NCBI GenBank assembly: GCA_037176885.1
Contig: JAWWNJ010000186.1
Span: 62,001 to 126,000, forward strand
DNA from: Favolaschia claudopus
Lineage: Eukaryota > Basidiomycota > Agaricomycetes > Agaricales > Mycenaceae
DNA length: 64,000 bases
Direction: 5' to 3'
The notes beneath the pieces are model-generated. The model saw only the letters and a list, made by a program, of their open reading frames with translations. It did no database searches and was not told where the DNA came from. Positions within the stretch are counted from its first letter, which is position 1, and every line of letters begins with the position of its first letter. Shown one piece after another: positions 10,695 to 22,199 of the stretch. Made by a program: the position numbers and the translations under genes.

Positions 10695-11051
10695 CTCGGA
10701 TTTGTTGTGTACGCTGTGAACACAACACGCACCTAGGTAGCCCTTTTATATGTCCCACCGCGTACTGTGGAGTCGCTTGCGCGATGACGCAAACCCGTTC
10801 CCCGCTCCATTGAAAGGCTGGCGATCATGACGAAGTAGGCCGCGTTCGCAAAAGGTCGAGCTTTGTAAGGGGAGAAGGGCCCAGGAGCCAAGTTGATAAC
10901 AAACCTGGGGATCAGAGATCCCCAGTGAACTACTTATATACAAGAGGTGACGTAAGATATGACATAAGTGAGCACACAGCATGATGTCTTGGAGACAGAG
11001 AACTTCTGCCCAAGTCAGAAGATGTCATAGCTGTGGAATCCCCTGACATCA
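10695..11051 (-). mobile_element. LTR-like sequence, possible promoter of the adjacent gene
   Basis: The minus strand begins TGATGTCAGGGGATT at 11051, the same start as the LTR-like sequence at 12215, and follows the KH-domain ORF as a 3' LTR should. TATA-like words occur at about 10935 (TATATAAG) and about 10745 (ATATAAAAGGGC). The exact 3' end (..CA) was not fixed. The uncharacterised gene starting at 10694 lies immediately downstream on the same strand and may be transcribed from it. Confidence 0.45.
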
Positions 11052-11111
11052 CCCCCTCTTCAAGATTCGTCGCCTCGACGAAGACCAGAGCCCAGTAGAA
11101 TGAACGATCCT

Positions 11112-11870
11112 TCAAAATCCTGGATCGCCACGGAAGAGTAGGTTGCCCTGGGAGTCAATCCGCGAATGAGACGCAGACACTGCACCGCCTCGCCGTGCCG
11201 TCTGTTGTCGACGTCCCCTTTCAGGTCGAATAGCATCAATGGCCATAGGCGAAGGAGCTACTGAACGTGGAGAGGGGGACGGGATGGCAGTGGGCATGGC
11301 CACCGAGGGGGCATAAGGAGTAGAGCTGGGGCGGGGAGTAGGAATAGGGGACGCCATTACCTGCGTAGGAATAGAGATGGCGGCAGGGTTATGGGGTAGA
11401 GAGTTAGAGGCGGGGTAGGAAGACTCCTGTGGTGCAAATCGCACCCCAGACTTCCTTGGCTGTGTAGCGGCACCTGGGTGCGGCTGAGCACTGGCCGCTG
11501 GAGGGGGTGGAACCGGAGCCGGTGGCTGAGACGGATGGACGGGGTGTGCGCGCTTCTTCAGCGGGCGAGCGCCCTCGCCAGAAGCGTTCGGCAAAACCGG
11601 CACCGGGCCAGGAGGGGGAGGGGCAGGGTCCCCGGAAAGGCGTGACGGACCTTTCTTCTTAGAGCGGATACGCTTACGCATGAAACGCTTCCCAAGCGCA
11701 ATTAGCGCTTCACCGATTTGCTGGTCGGTACCACGGATAGATACACGGCGCTCCAAGGGGGAAGCCTTATCAGTATAGGCTCGAAGTTGGGCGCCGGAGA
11801 TGTCGTGCGACTGATGAAGACCCTTACCACCACGGCCAACGATATGCCCGACGACCGAGTCAGGCACCAC
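11112..11870 (-). CDS. KH-domain ORF of a Ty3/gypsy-type element
   Basis: The frame is open upstream to about 11915, so the true start is not fixed. Residues 1-62 form a KH RNA-binding fold: VVGHIVGRGGKGL carries the GxxG loop (GRGG), followed by the sheet region RRVSIRGTDQQIG. A basic stretch (MRKRIRSKKKG) and a long Pro/Ala/Ser-rich tail follow. In basidiomycete chromoviruses a KH domain of this kind occurs in retroelement proteins, as I recall. The LTR-like TGATGTCAGG sequence begins 61 bp after the stop, consistent with a last ORF before a 3' LTR. No reverse transcriptase accompanies it, so the element is a fragment. Confidence 0.6.
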   Translation of the reverse strand: MVPDSVVGHIVGRGGKGLHQSHDISGAQLRAYTDKASPLERRVSIRGTDQQIGEALIALGKRFMRKRIRSKKKGPSRLSGDPAPPPPGPVPVLPNASGEGARPLKKRAHPVHPSQPPAPVPPPPAASAQPHPGAATQPRKSGVRFAPQESSYPASNSLPHNPAAISIPTQVMASPIPTPRPSSTPYAPSVAMPTAIPSPSPRSVAPSPMAIDAIRPERGRRQQTARRGGAVSASHSRIDSQGNLLFRGDPGF

Positions 11871-11911
11871 AAGCGTACATGTAAGGGCAACCTTTAGGAC
11901 CCGAGATGTCT

Positions 11912-12215
11912 CGAGGGTCTAGCGAGGGAGAATCCAAAGTTAATTAAGAAGCTACTAAGAATACATCACAGCGCACCTAGCGAGGGAGAATCCAAAGAGA
12001 AGAAAGGCTGAGGATTCCCACGCTAGGTGCAGTAAACATATAGTAACTAGTTCCCACAAGCTCGGAGCGATCGGCAATGATCCCGGGCCAAGTCACATGC
12101 CTTACTCCACGATGACATAGGGCTTTGGGGATTTGACAGGAAAGTGGGAAATCTGCAAGAGGCCTGCGTCATAGGTGGCTGTGTAGTGCCAAAAGGGGGA
12201 GTTCCCCTGACATCA
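11912..12215 (-). mobile_element. LTR-like segment of a gypsy element
   Basis: The minus strand starts TGATGTCAGGGGAACTCC at 12215, just after the chromodomain coding region. Its 3' half holds a 19-bp direct repeat (CTAGCGAGGGAGAATCC at 11919 and 11978 on the plus strand). An inverted pair GCACCTAGCG / CGCTAGGTGC bounds about 11975-12030. The 3' boundary next to the KH-domain ORF is unclear. Confidence 0.5.
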
Positions 12216-13960
12216 TCCCCCCCTTGGAATGCGGCGCCTCGACGCATAGATCGCACCTGAGCTGGAGTTGACGAGCGGTCACGGAAGGGAAGGGAATCGA
12301 AGGCAGCAACAGCAATGGAGCGAGGTTTGGAAGGGTATTTGCGGTAGAAAGCAGCGACAGCGTCCGGGGCAAAGACATTAGAGTGCTTCACCCATTGATC
12401 ATGGGACGGGTCATAACCCTTCCAGCGAACAAAGTACCATAGACTCCCATAGCGGATCTTGGCATCCAATATCTCCTCGACCTCCCATTGCTTGTCGCCA
12501 GGAACGTCAAGGACTGGTGGCGGCTCTTCGTGTCTAGGGCGAGTGGGGAATGGATCGGCTTCCCCAAGCTGAAGTTTCACGACGGGGAAGACAGGGTGGA
12601 GGGCAGAGTACCGGGGCGGCAGCTCCAGTTTGAAGGCACCATTACCGACGACCTTCAGAACCTTGAAGGGGCCGATACGCCGGTGGGAGAATTTCACCGA
12701 AGGGCGGGTGGTGCGGATATCTGAAGCATCAACCCACACCCGGTCAACAACCTTGATGTCTGGAGCTGGTGTCCGCCGGCGGTCATAGTACTGCTTGTAC
12801 TCTGCCTTGGCCTTGACGAGTGCCGCCTTCGCCTCGGAAACCCCTGACGCAATCCGATCGTGGAACTCGTTTACAGCCTCTAACCTAGAACGTGCAGCGT
12901 GGGGCTCAAAGCCCATCCGTGGAAGCCGACCAGTGTCCGTCATGAACGGTACCTGCTGCGTGGAGGAGTGCATGTGGTTGTTGTACGCAAACTCCGCTGC
13001 AGGCAGCAGCTCATCCCAGTCGTCCTGCTTGTAATTGGTGAAGAGCCGGACGTACTGCTCGAGTTCCTGGTTAACGCGCTCCGTTTGGCCATCGGTCTGC
13101 GGATGGTAGGCCGTAGAAGTGGCTGGGGTGACCCCAACGAGGCGCCAAAGCTCGCGCGTGAACTCTGCAATGAACTGGGTGCCACGATCCGAAATGTACT
13201 TCTCCGGCAGGCCATGGTGGCGCCAGACGTTCCGGTAGTACAGCCGAGCAGCGCCAACCGCGTCAATGGTGGTGTGACACTCCATGAAGTGCGCTCTCTT
13301 CCCAAGGGCACAGACAACGACCATGACTGCATCGTACCCATGGGCCTCCGGAAGCTCGACAATGAAGTCGACTGAGACGGTGTGCCAGCGCTCCTCGGGG
13401 ACCTCTGTGGGGTGGAGCTCACCAATCGGCAGTCTACGAAGCGCCTTGGTGCGGCAGCACAAGTCACAAGTCGCAACGTACCGGCCGACATGGCGCGACA
13501 GTTGGGGCCACCAGTAGTTCCGAGACACGAGCTCCAGAGTCTTGAAACGACCGGCATGGCCTGCAACGCGCGTGTCATGGTGTTGCTCCAGGATGCGTCG
13601 GCGGAGGTCCTTGTCTCGGGGGACGACAACCTTCCCCCGGAAGTAAAGGAGTCCACCTTCAATACGCCATTCCGAAGACCGGGCAGACCGCACACCTCGG
13701 GCCTTGAGGAGTTCCTTGGCAGTCAGGGCAATGGGCTCTTCAAGGTCGGGTTCCCCGGCAAGCGCATCACGAATGTCGCGCAAGAGGGGAGCCTCAGGGC
13801 CAGCAATAACCAGGGCTTCGGTGGCCCGAACGTGGAACAGCTCGGGTCGAAGCAGGGTAACGTCCTGGTTATCGTCCTGCACCCCATGGTCCGGTCTCCG
13901 AGAATCAAAATTCCGCGAAAGATCGGCTCGTTTGAGTTCATTAGAAACCGAATCGGTCCA
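12047..13960 (-). pseudogene. Ty3/gypsy chromovirus integrase with chromodomain, 5'-truncated
   Basis: The frame opens after a stop near 13965 and reads the end of the RNase H/tether region ([14 protein letters not shown]). Numbering from the valine (GTG) at 13882, an HHCC zinc-binding domain follows: H102, H109, C139, C142. The rve catalytic core has D172 (SVDFIVELP), D232 (SDRGTQF) and E268 (DGQTERVNQ). A GPF/Y-like module (RRIGPFKVL, about 401-409) precedes a C-terminal chromodomain (about 467-512, EVEEILDAK to [16 protein letters not shown]). The chromodomain normally guides insertion to modified histones. The last 55 residues are read from the LTR. Reverse transcriptase and protease are missing upstream, so the copy cannot move by itself, though the integrase frame is intact. 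Confidence 0.9.
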
Positions 13961-14368
13961 AATTTTTCAAGGGATGCCGATTAACTTTCAAAGACTACTT
14001 GAGCACAAGTAGGCCCACACATCTTCGCCGCAGTTGGATGAATTTGCAGTTGTGCACAAGATGTCCTCCATCCATTGCACTGAATTTTGAGGGTGCGAGG
14101 TCGTCTGAACGAGCGAATGTGATTCCATGTTGAGTATTATGCGTAGATTAGGGTAGTAGAGACAAGAGGGAGTCCATAGAGTGAGCTAGCTACAAGACGA
14201 AGCTCTGAAAATACGGAGGTACTTCCTTATTGAGCGGATATTGCCCAAACGGGAAGCCGTCATCACGGCGAACGCTCAGATCATTGATCGCTGTCGCTCC
14301 TCAGAGCGGGGGGGTAACACGTCCATGACTAGTACTTACCACCTATTGGAAAGCTTCTGAGTCGGAGT

Positions 14369-14970
14369 GGACCCGCACCGACGTTCCTGTCCAAGTAAGC
14401 CGTCCGTTGATACTCTGTTTCTGCGTCTCGCAGATGTCAGTGATTGTCTTGATGACCCTCGCGGTAAAAGGCGATTATCAGAGGCCTCCTCCAGATATCA
14501 GACTCCTAGCCCTGTACGGTTGTGCACTACCAGGTATGGGTTCTTTCATTGTATATCTTTTTTTGTATATTGACGTATCTGGCATAGAGGACGCCCACAT
14601 ATAACACCATTATCATATGCTCAAAATTCAGTATCACCAGTTGAGCGCAGCTCCTCTGTCATGTTTGTCCCTCTTTTGCCTTCCCAAATTGGGCTAACCT
14701 CCATTGCAGCTCGTTGTCTTCAAATGACTCCGACGACAATGATGATACGACACACAACCCTTCTCCGTATGTTTGAAACCCTTCATATTATTTATTTCAT
14801 AACTGTGTCACAGAATTGCAGCTACACCCCCTTTCCCTCCACTCGCCCAAGCTCAGACTGCTTCAGCCCTCCCAGTCGCCGTTTTGACAGCAAAAGTGTG
14901 CTTTGAGCGTGACGAGTCGTCGCACTTAGGCTTCCTGGTGTTGGACACAGAGTTTGCGCAGAGTCGCTAG
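14369..14970 (+). CDS. small spliced gene of unknown function
   Basis: Four to five exons join in one frame with canonical borders: exon to 14394, intron 14395-14433; exon 14434-14533; exon 14588-14662; exon 14710-14766; exon 14814-14970 ending in TAG. Three consecutive introns share phase 2 and each junction keeps the frame, which is strong internal evidence for a real gene. The product is Ser/Asp-rich (VERSSSVI, SSNDSDDNDD) with a Pro/Ala-rich stretch and a final VLTAKVCFERDE. The first exon and the start codon are uncertain, since no in-frame ATG is obvious. No known domain was recognised. Confidence 0.5.
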
Positions 14971-15060
14971 TGATTAGTTGGACCAGTCGTGGGAACAATT
15001 AGTCGGCTAACTAAGCGAGCAAATCTACCCTTCACACGTGACCGGCTGGGGGCTGAGCTA

Positions 15061-15650
15061 GGCTGCAAACAAGAACAAAGAGGTAGGCCAGATTTCCCAC
15101 GGGTTTGAGTGCAGAAAGAACCCGTTCAAACTCATTCATTCTGAGTCCAATGGGGCTGAGACTCGTTATGCATACTCGCCCGTCTAGGGCGCATCTTTTG
15201 ATACCCATTTCAAATCCTATGACCCCGAGATGATTGTGCTTGGAATTGCCTGCTTGACCAATTCATGCTGACGCTGTGTCGGATCAAGGATCCGAAGCTT
15301 CGCGAGCAGTTCTCGCTTCGGCGGTTCGATGTTAACTTAGTAATCGCTAAACTAGCCAACTGCAAGCGAGGCCCTGTTAATAACATGGATCCGCCGAGGC
15401 GAGTGGTGCTCGCGAAGCTTCGGATCCTAATGATCCGAAGTCTGGTCAGCATCAATTGGTCAAGCGTGCAATTCCAAACAATTTTCCGGCTCCTTTCGCG
15501 AGATTTAGGTATCATTGGAAGCGCTACGTCTAGGCGAGTATTCCACACAGATCTCAGCCTAATCTGAGCAGAGATGAGGCTTTGAGCGACTTTCTTTTCG
15601 CTCGAGAATCTGTCAGCCACGATGCGACCTCTTTGTCCTTGTTTGCAGCC
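15061..15650. mobile_element. 590-bp foldback MITE with TA target duplication
   Basis: Termini GGCTGCAAACAAG..ACAAAGAGGT are inverted and flanked by TA on both sides (15059-15060 and 15651-15652). Inner arms also pair: GGAATTGC..TTGACCAATT near 15240 with AATTGGTCAA..GCAATTCC near 15455, and GGATCCGAAGCTTCGCGAGC near 15290 with its complement near 15412. Most of the element could therefore fold back on itself. It has no coding capacity. TA flanks suggest mobilisation by a Tc1/mariner-type transposase. Confidence 0.85.
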
Positions 15651-15652
15651 TA

Positions 15653-16356
15653 CAGTGGCGGCGCCATCTGCAAAAAATTGATGTGACCCCAATCGACTCC
15701 ATTTGCATCAAAAGTTCCAGAAATAGGCTGTTCTATTTTTAGGGGTGGCATCAGATGGCGCCCCAACAGCCATTTTGGTAAAGATGTGATCGCACCAGCA
15801 CAGCCTCTGTGTGCTGTCATATCCTAGGCTCCTCGCCATCCTCCCCTGTTTTGTCGTTGTATCTTGCGTCGATATACTCTTGCTGGCTGCCGATCTATGT
15901 TTACTGCTTTTCTGGGTCTTTCTGCAGCTGCTTTCCTGTCAACAACTCCACCGTCATCCTCGCTGTGTCCAATTCGTCTACAAATTCATTTCACTCATTT
16001 CTATCGGTTTCCTGTCAACTCTAGCTGTCTCTGTAACGCAAACGATACTCTTGAATGCTATATACTACTTGGCTTGAATCGCAGACATGTTTTCTGGGAG
16101 GTAATCACCATAAAGTCTCTACGCAGTACTGCCGCCTCATCATCAGATATCCGCCGAGTCATGGGTCGGCCTTTCTTCCTCACCTTTGAGGTCCTTGCTT
16201 TCGCTTTTGGTGCTCTTGCTGGTGTTGTTGGCACCCTCATAGTGTCGGGATTGATGGATGAAGTTGTGTAGTTGCTACGGTGAGTCTTCTCTATGAGTTT
16301 GGTTTCGGCGCTGATATATTCCGTCTAGAACTGCTCCTGGCCACTGCGCGCGGTCA
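15653..16356. other. no clear gene; short basic minus-strand frame
   Basis: The only frame of note is minus-strand 16240-16058, with an AT-hook-like KKGRPMTRR. It lies downstream of the exonuclease gene on the same strand and could be a lost 3' exon, but I cannot connect it. The plus-strand frames here look like chance. Confidence 0.3.
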
Positions 16357-16441
16357 CTGTTGACACAGCTGAAGACGCAAATGCGCCGCATACGCGAATT
16401 CGCGTATTGTGCCGTATTTGCGACTACATTGTTGTCAACAG
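16357..16441. repeat. 85-bp palindrome
   Basis: Arms CTGTTGAC and GTCAACAG close an imperfect palindrome whose core is the perfect 16-mer TACGCGAATTCGCGTA (16391-16406), flanked by CGCAAAT/ATTTGCG. It lies 90 bp past the stop of the exonuclease gene and could be a transposon end, a terminator-like hairpin or a cruciform. Confidence 0.65.
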
Positions 16442-16530
16442 TCTCGACAGTGATTGGCAGGCTTCGGGACTGTTTTTCAAACCGCGAACAACAAATGTAA
16501 AGTATTCTATTACATACAAGTGAGTCTACA

Positions 16531-19500
16531 TTACCAGTCTGCCTGCTGACATGGTACATTAGGCCTATTTAGGTTCCTTCCCATGCAGCTTCTATCTGAG
16601 CCAGGCTTCCCACAGTCTCGGCACTTGTTGGTACAGTCTGTCCACCCCCGTTTCCCTTTGCAAGTTGGTATCCCACATTTGCGACACGTTCGAGTCTTAC
16701 GTGGTTTGGTTTCCGGTTTCGGAGGTAGGTGAGCTTTGACACGATTGCTGGCTAACTGTTGCAGTATCGATGATTGTGAAGGTTCTGCTGGCGCTGTATG
16801 CAAAGCTGATGAGCTTGAGCCTGCAGTAAACACCGTGGACGCAATCATCGATGCTGTAGCAGAACCGGATGAAACTCCAAAGTCCGACATTGGTGCTGTG
16901 ATTGAAGGATCAGGCAAAGCACTGGGCTCGTCCAAGGGAGCGCTGAGTGGATCTTCAAGTATTGGAAGCATGCCGCTAGGAGCAGTATGAAGCGCGAGTT
17001 GCGTGGCCGGGACTTTCGGCGCAGCTGAAAGTCGCTGGGGAGCCTGTAATCGGGCTCTCACTTGTGCGCGAGCCTCTGCGGTGAGGGCTAATGATTGTTT
17101 GATGTTTGTATTTGTCTTCCAATTGCCATTGAAGTATGCTTTCAGATGTTCTGCCAGCTTTACCAAGTTAGATCATTTGTTTGCGCAGGTAATGCATGAG
17201 ACCAAATCATACCTTATAGAAAATATTCTTCGTTTGGTCAGCGTGCGAGTTCCAGCGCTGAAGCAGCCTCAAGATGCCAGCTGGTGTCGAAAAACAACTC
17301 GGGTCCGCCGCAATCAAGTCTCGGAACAGCAACTTCTCTGCTATCGTCGACAGCATGAGTACCGGCTTCCGTGTGCCCTGTAACTCAGCAAGATATCCAT
17401 GCAGCTGTTTCAAGTGGAGTGATTTCTCGAATTGCGCCATGCCGGCTTCAACGCGAATTTCTTCGGGAATTGGAAGCACGCCCGCAACCTCGTTTGTCGG
17501 TTCGTAGAGGTTGCCGTTGATCCAGCCTGTCAATAGAATAGGATTGACGAGACAATCTTCGAGGGATGAAAGGAGTTCTTGTATCTCATTGGTAAGCCAG
17601 ATGCTGTAGTGACCTTTGTAGCGTTTCCCCGTTGAGTTGAATGTACCAACCTGAAGTTTCATGCGAGTTAGTTTGCAAAGGCTTGAAAGGCTGATATAAA
17701 CATACGAGGTAATTATGCCGTGCTATGAAGTCTTTCAGGCAGGCATTCGAATGGTGAACGTAGGAAGGCGAGAACGAGGGTGTGTGTGAACGCCACCTTC
17801 AGTAAAATTGGTTCCACGCCGGTTCTGATAGAGCATAAGACCCCACTTGTCATACCCCAACTCAACGTGGAGAGGGATTCCGGGCGGATCCAATAAATAT
17901 CCTTTTGCGATGAGCTCAAGGATGTTTTTAGCGACAATCCAGGCTGCGTGATTGAATAGTGGAAGCCCCGTAGTAGCATCTTTCAGCGGCCCGAAGATGC
18001 GGAATACTTCAGCGACATCACCGTGAAGCTGCTCTGGAGGAGGAATGATGCGTCTGCAGCGACGGAGAACCCACTTCGGACGCTTCCGCAACATTTCCTC
18101 CCATTTCTGAGGCGGGTCTTGGCGCTGCCCCCAAGCGATGATACGAGCCTTGTCTTCAGCGTCTGGAATGAATATCGCGTCCCGTAGAGCCCGCGCAAAT
18201 TCGATCCGGAGCCCGTGGAGAACTGAAATGTAGAACATATTGAAACGCATCTTTAAGGACCCGGCTGCGGATACAGGTGAGCCAGACGATGGCTTGTCTG
18301 GCTGCAGTGGCAAGTGTTCTTTGACCCTGCTGCTGACTCTCCGCATCAGCTTCATATGCCTCGAGCGTAGCTCGACTTTGAGGGATCACAGCACCAGTCT
18401 CTTCGCGCAGGAGAGCTCCGAATCCTGAAGGATCCAACTCAATATCAGCTTCAGGAGTTGTATCTGCGTCTACGGCGAGTGATCCTGTGATTGTCGTAAT
18501 ATTGCTTGGCTCCGCGGGTGCGGCAGTCGGGTTTGAAAGCGAGGGTGAGCGGGGAGGAGGTGCTGAAGAACTGGCTGCTGGGAGGTTTAATGCTGGGGCT
18601 AGACGGAGGTGGCTTCGAAGACAGACAGCAGTGAATGGAAGAGAACCGAATGAAGCCAAAGACTGCTTGTGTAATTTGAGGATAGCTCCTGGAACGACGA
18701 TTTCCGAAATTTGTACGACACATCGGCTTGGTGAGATATTGATGATTTCTTTTGTTTTATCGCGGCGGAACCTTCCTGTATCAAATAGACCATCCAGGCG
18801 ATTGATAGCGCCTCGGGCAATTAGACGAGTACGATCGTCGTTGAAAATCCAGACCGGTGTTCCGATCTCAACTGACTTCGGAAGGAGGGCAGGAACCGGA
18901 ATTGGAGAGAGGAGGCCATAGATGCGAGAGCATGCATAGACATCAAGAGCCGCATAGCGAACCTGCTCTGGTGACAACTCCTCATTAATACCATGCAGAG
19001 CTCAGCCGCTCAGAGACATTCTTGTTCAACCTCTTTCCGAGCGTAACGGCGCACAACTCGGCCAGCCCGACTCTAGCATCCCGTACAACGAGCCGATCCT
19101 TGGCCATTTTGGCTAGATCAACAGCGCCAACAAATGGTCGGGTTGGGTGCGTTGCCTGCTCTGTACTTCAAATCCCCTGCTACCGCGCGACCAGCCTTCA
19201 AAATCCGGGGATTCTCAAGTACCTGTGTCAAAACCGACGGAATGCGACCCGCAGCGAGCATCAGACCAAGCTACAAATTGAATGAGAATCAAAAAGAATT
19301 CCGGCATGTAAATTTCCGTACCTGTATAATGTAAATCATATTCTTATATGCAATCTGGAGGACAGCAGTCTGCCCACGACCGGTAACAAATCCACGCTGA
19401 GAAACTTCGACATTCCACTCTGCGTCGATGAATATAATGATCTTATAGCTGGTAAGGTCGTCAGGGAGATCTTGTAGAATGGCGCGCATTGCTTCATCGG

Positions 19501-19990
19501 TGTCCTTTGCGAATTTGGGAATAAATGTCGTGATATTTGACGGAATTTCAAGTGCAGGAAGGTGTGAGTACTTTTCCACTGGTTCGATACCCTCGCGCAA
19601 GGAAGGGAAACAGCGCTCCAAAAAATCCTTGTCAGCCATGTTGTCGGTATAACATATGGCGGGCTGCTCGTGGCCGTAGCGCTCGAGGGAGGCCCTCATC
19701 CATGTAAGAGCGAGTTCGAACTGGGAATGTGACTTGGTGGCAACTAAATTGCAGACTCGAATCTCGCCTTTCTCATTGATTACTGTCAGGAGAGCCACAA
19801 AGATTTGTTCGCCGTTGACCTTGGCAATATGTTTATACAGGTAATAAGGTACAGAACATCTTGTTCAAATAGAACACACATACCTTGAAACTATGGTCGA
19901 TTCCGTTGATGTACCCTGACAACATCGACATAGACTCGACACCAGTCGATATTGACAGGCACTGTAGTCAGAGCACGTCAATAACGACTG
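16531..19990 (-). pseudogene. DDE transposase fused to a 3'-5' exonuclease, 3' portion (decayed)
   Basis: Order on the minus strand: a transposase-like core (GYINGIDHSFK, a 64-nt intron at 19883-19820, then VALLTVINEKGEIRV and YTDNMADKDFLE with the TD motif); a DnaQ/WRN-type exonuclease domain with Exo I motif FIDAEWN, a 51-nt intron at 19321-19271 and Exo III motif QVRYAALDVYA; a Ser/Pro/Ala linker; a helical block (NMFYISVLHGLRIEF, PPPEQLHG); TEGGVHTHPRSRLPT; VGTFNSTGKRYKGHYSIWL; and a cysteine-rich C-terminus (CRKCGIPTCKGK, CRDCGKPG) with stop at 16531. From memory this matches a dispersed Agaricomycete family with an RNase H-fold domain plus exonuclease. About four frameshifts (near 19150, 18990, 18247, 17752) break it. 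Its 5' part lies beyond the element at 19998-25064. Confidence 0.75.
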
Positions 19991-19997
19991 GAGCTTA

Positions 19998-20160
19998 ATC
20001 ACCGGTAGCTAAGGCGGAACAGATTTTCTCCCACGCTTTTCAAAAATTTCGCTAGCGTCTTGTAAAAGTTTTTTGTATCGGAATTCTGAATAGACAGTTT
20101 TGTAGCGCAAGGAATTCTAAGACTTTGGACGTGCTCGGATTTTTTTAACTCAAAAAACTC
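19998..20160 (+). repeat. left TIR of the 5-kb element
   Basis: About 163 bp, roughly 90 percent alike to the right TIR in reverse complement by eye. The main difference is a 12-nt gap after GCTTTTCAAA. Confidence 0.85.
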
Positions 20161-20235
20161 GTCTCATAATTTGCATTTTACTTTTGCATACCAAATAGGA
20201 GACCACAAGCATTTGTCCCCGCCCCACCACTCGAC

Positions 20236-22193
20236 ATGGTATTCAAGCGTACCCGTCCCGACTCGGACTACGATGAGGACTTTGTACCACCTCCCCCGCG
20301 AAAAAAGAGGGCCCTCAGCTTGCCCCCCAGCTCTCCGCCGCCCATGATATCCTCAGATTCGGAGTCTGATACAGACTTCGAACCACCGCTTGTCAAAAAA
20401 CAGCCCATATTCACTCCCGAAGACGAAAGTACAATGGAAAATTTGGATTCTCTCCCCCGTCTACCTCCTCTCTTTCCCCTACCACTACCCATTATTGGTA
20501 GGGATGGTCAGCTATCCGAGCCTCACACCCCTCGGCGCATTCGTGCTGGATCTCTTGACCCACCCTCGTCGTCTTCGGGCAACTGTGCGGAAATTAAGTT
20601 CCAGTCAGCGGAGCCCCGACAAGCAAAAAGTTACCATGGCTTCCAAGGAATTGAAGAGGAAAGAAGCGAATCTGGCGGCCGCAAAGCAGCAAATGGCAGA
20701 TCTCGCAGCTGAGGCAGCGAGGAAGGCTGCGGCGGAGGCAGCAAAGGCAGCGGCAGCGGAGAAGTCAGCTGCTGATGCAGCAGACACCCGAAGAGCGCAG
20801 GATGTTGTCAGGCGTATCATAACGCCCGCAGCGGAAGGTGGATTCAATTTTAAAAACATGGACCACTTCTTCGATGCAATGTGGCGAAAGGGCGGAGATG
20901 GAGAAGTCTCACTTTTGCTCACCAACCACGTAAAGCGCCATGGTGTCCAGCATGCAAGGGCCATGTTTGAGCGGTCGGCGCAAGCCAAGGATAAGTATAT
21001 CTCATCAGAAATGGCGGAGATTTACGAGCGGGAGGGGCGTGCTATCCAAACATTATTAACAAGACAATCTACGACAACGGTTACGGAGCTTTTGGAAGAT
21101 TTTTCGATGGAAGAGCTCGCTGCGGAAATTCAAGAGAAGGCCCCTAACTTGTGGGCTGCTCTCAGCTGACAGACTCCCTGAAAGAAAAGGTAAAGACTTC
21201 CCATGCTCGAGCGGACCACTCACTCATGATCGCATGCAGATCGAATCCGCGCGTCGCAATAGTACCGGCCCAATTGCGGGAATGAAGGCCTCCGTCCGCC
21301 GCTGGGGTCTATTTCACGCTCAAATGGCGGGCTGTCGATTGACCATCAATGAGCATTGGGGTGCGCCGAATTCTTTGTGGTCCAGAGGACTGTGGTGGGA
21401 GCACAATAAGCTGCTGAAACGAAAGTCATTGGACGGCTTCAGGATGTATTGTGGTGCTGAGGACTTGTCAGAATGGGTGAAATCGGCAACGTATGCTGAA
21501 TTTGAGGCCGTGGCGAGGACTGTCTTCGACAAACTGTTTTCTAGTGCGGCAGTCAATGCACTTCGGGCACAGGAGAAACGCGACATCACCCTGGAAAACA
21601 CAATTCTTTTCAATCGCGACGCACTGTTTTACATTGAGTACACCCGTGCAATCAAGAAGGGTGACATTGGGCGGGTTCTTAACGTCTTGGCAATCTGGAT
21701 GGTCATGATGAGGGCGCCAAAGACCATGCCTCGTTATGCGGACGCAATATTCGAGACGCTCGTGAGAATCAAGAAATTCCCTCCAAAGCTCCGGCAAGTT
21801 GTTTTACGCTGCGACTTGACGCTAACTGACAAAAGCATCAGCGAGCTATATCTCATGAATTGGCTGGTAAATCTCACTGGCAAGCTTCTGGGTTTCAAAC
21901 CCGTCGATCTCCTCCAAGAGCACCAGAATTTCTGGGCCAAGATCATCTATAACGCTAAAGGCTCGAACAAAAGCTGGAAACCACACAAGCAGGGACCAGA
22001 AGGAGTGGGAGAGGGTGATGAAGAGGAAGAAAGCGGCGGCGAAGACGAGGAAGACATCGACGAGTATGATCCAACTGAGGAGGACTTACGAGTCGATGAT
22101 GAAGAGTTCTTGCTGGAGCCGACAGAGATCTTGGCGTCAGCGAAGGAGATGGTAGATGGAGCATTGAGCGACTCTGATGTAGAGGACGAATAA
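20236..22193 (+). pseudogene. DUF6589-like transposase, internally deleted
   Basis: The start at 20236 (MVFKRTRPDS) gives a Pro/Ser/Asp-rich N-terminus. A frame change near 20590 leads to a coiled Ala/Lys/Glu region, then DHFFDAMWRKGG, RHGVQHARA and EDFSMEELAAEIQEKAPNLW (to 21167). After a non-coding gap with a GT-AG-like stretch, a second frame (21234-22193) begins just before RRWGLFHAQMAGCR and reads NEHWGAPNS, WWEHNKLLKRK, MVMMRAPKTMPRYADA, NWLVNLTG, DLLQEHQNFW and AKGSN, with an acidic tail. These blocks match the DUF6589 family of mushroom genomes as I remember it. In that family several hundred residues separate the two halves and more lie between LLKRK and LDGFR. Both stretches seem lost here. 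Confidence 0.65.
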
Positions 22194-22199
22194 ATATCG

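Noticed and set aside
12047..13960. Host chromodomain gene
   Set aside because: The chromodomain follows a full retroviral-type integrase core and ends in an LTR-like sequence, so it is a chromovirus pol fragment.
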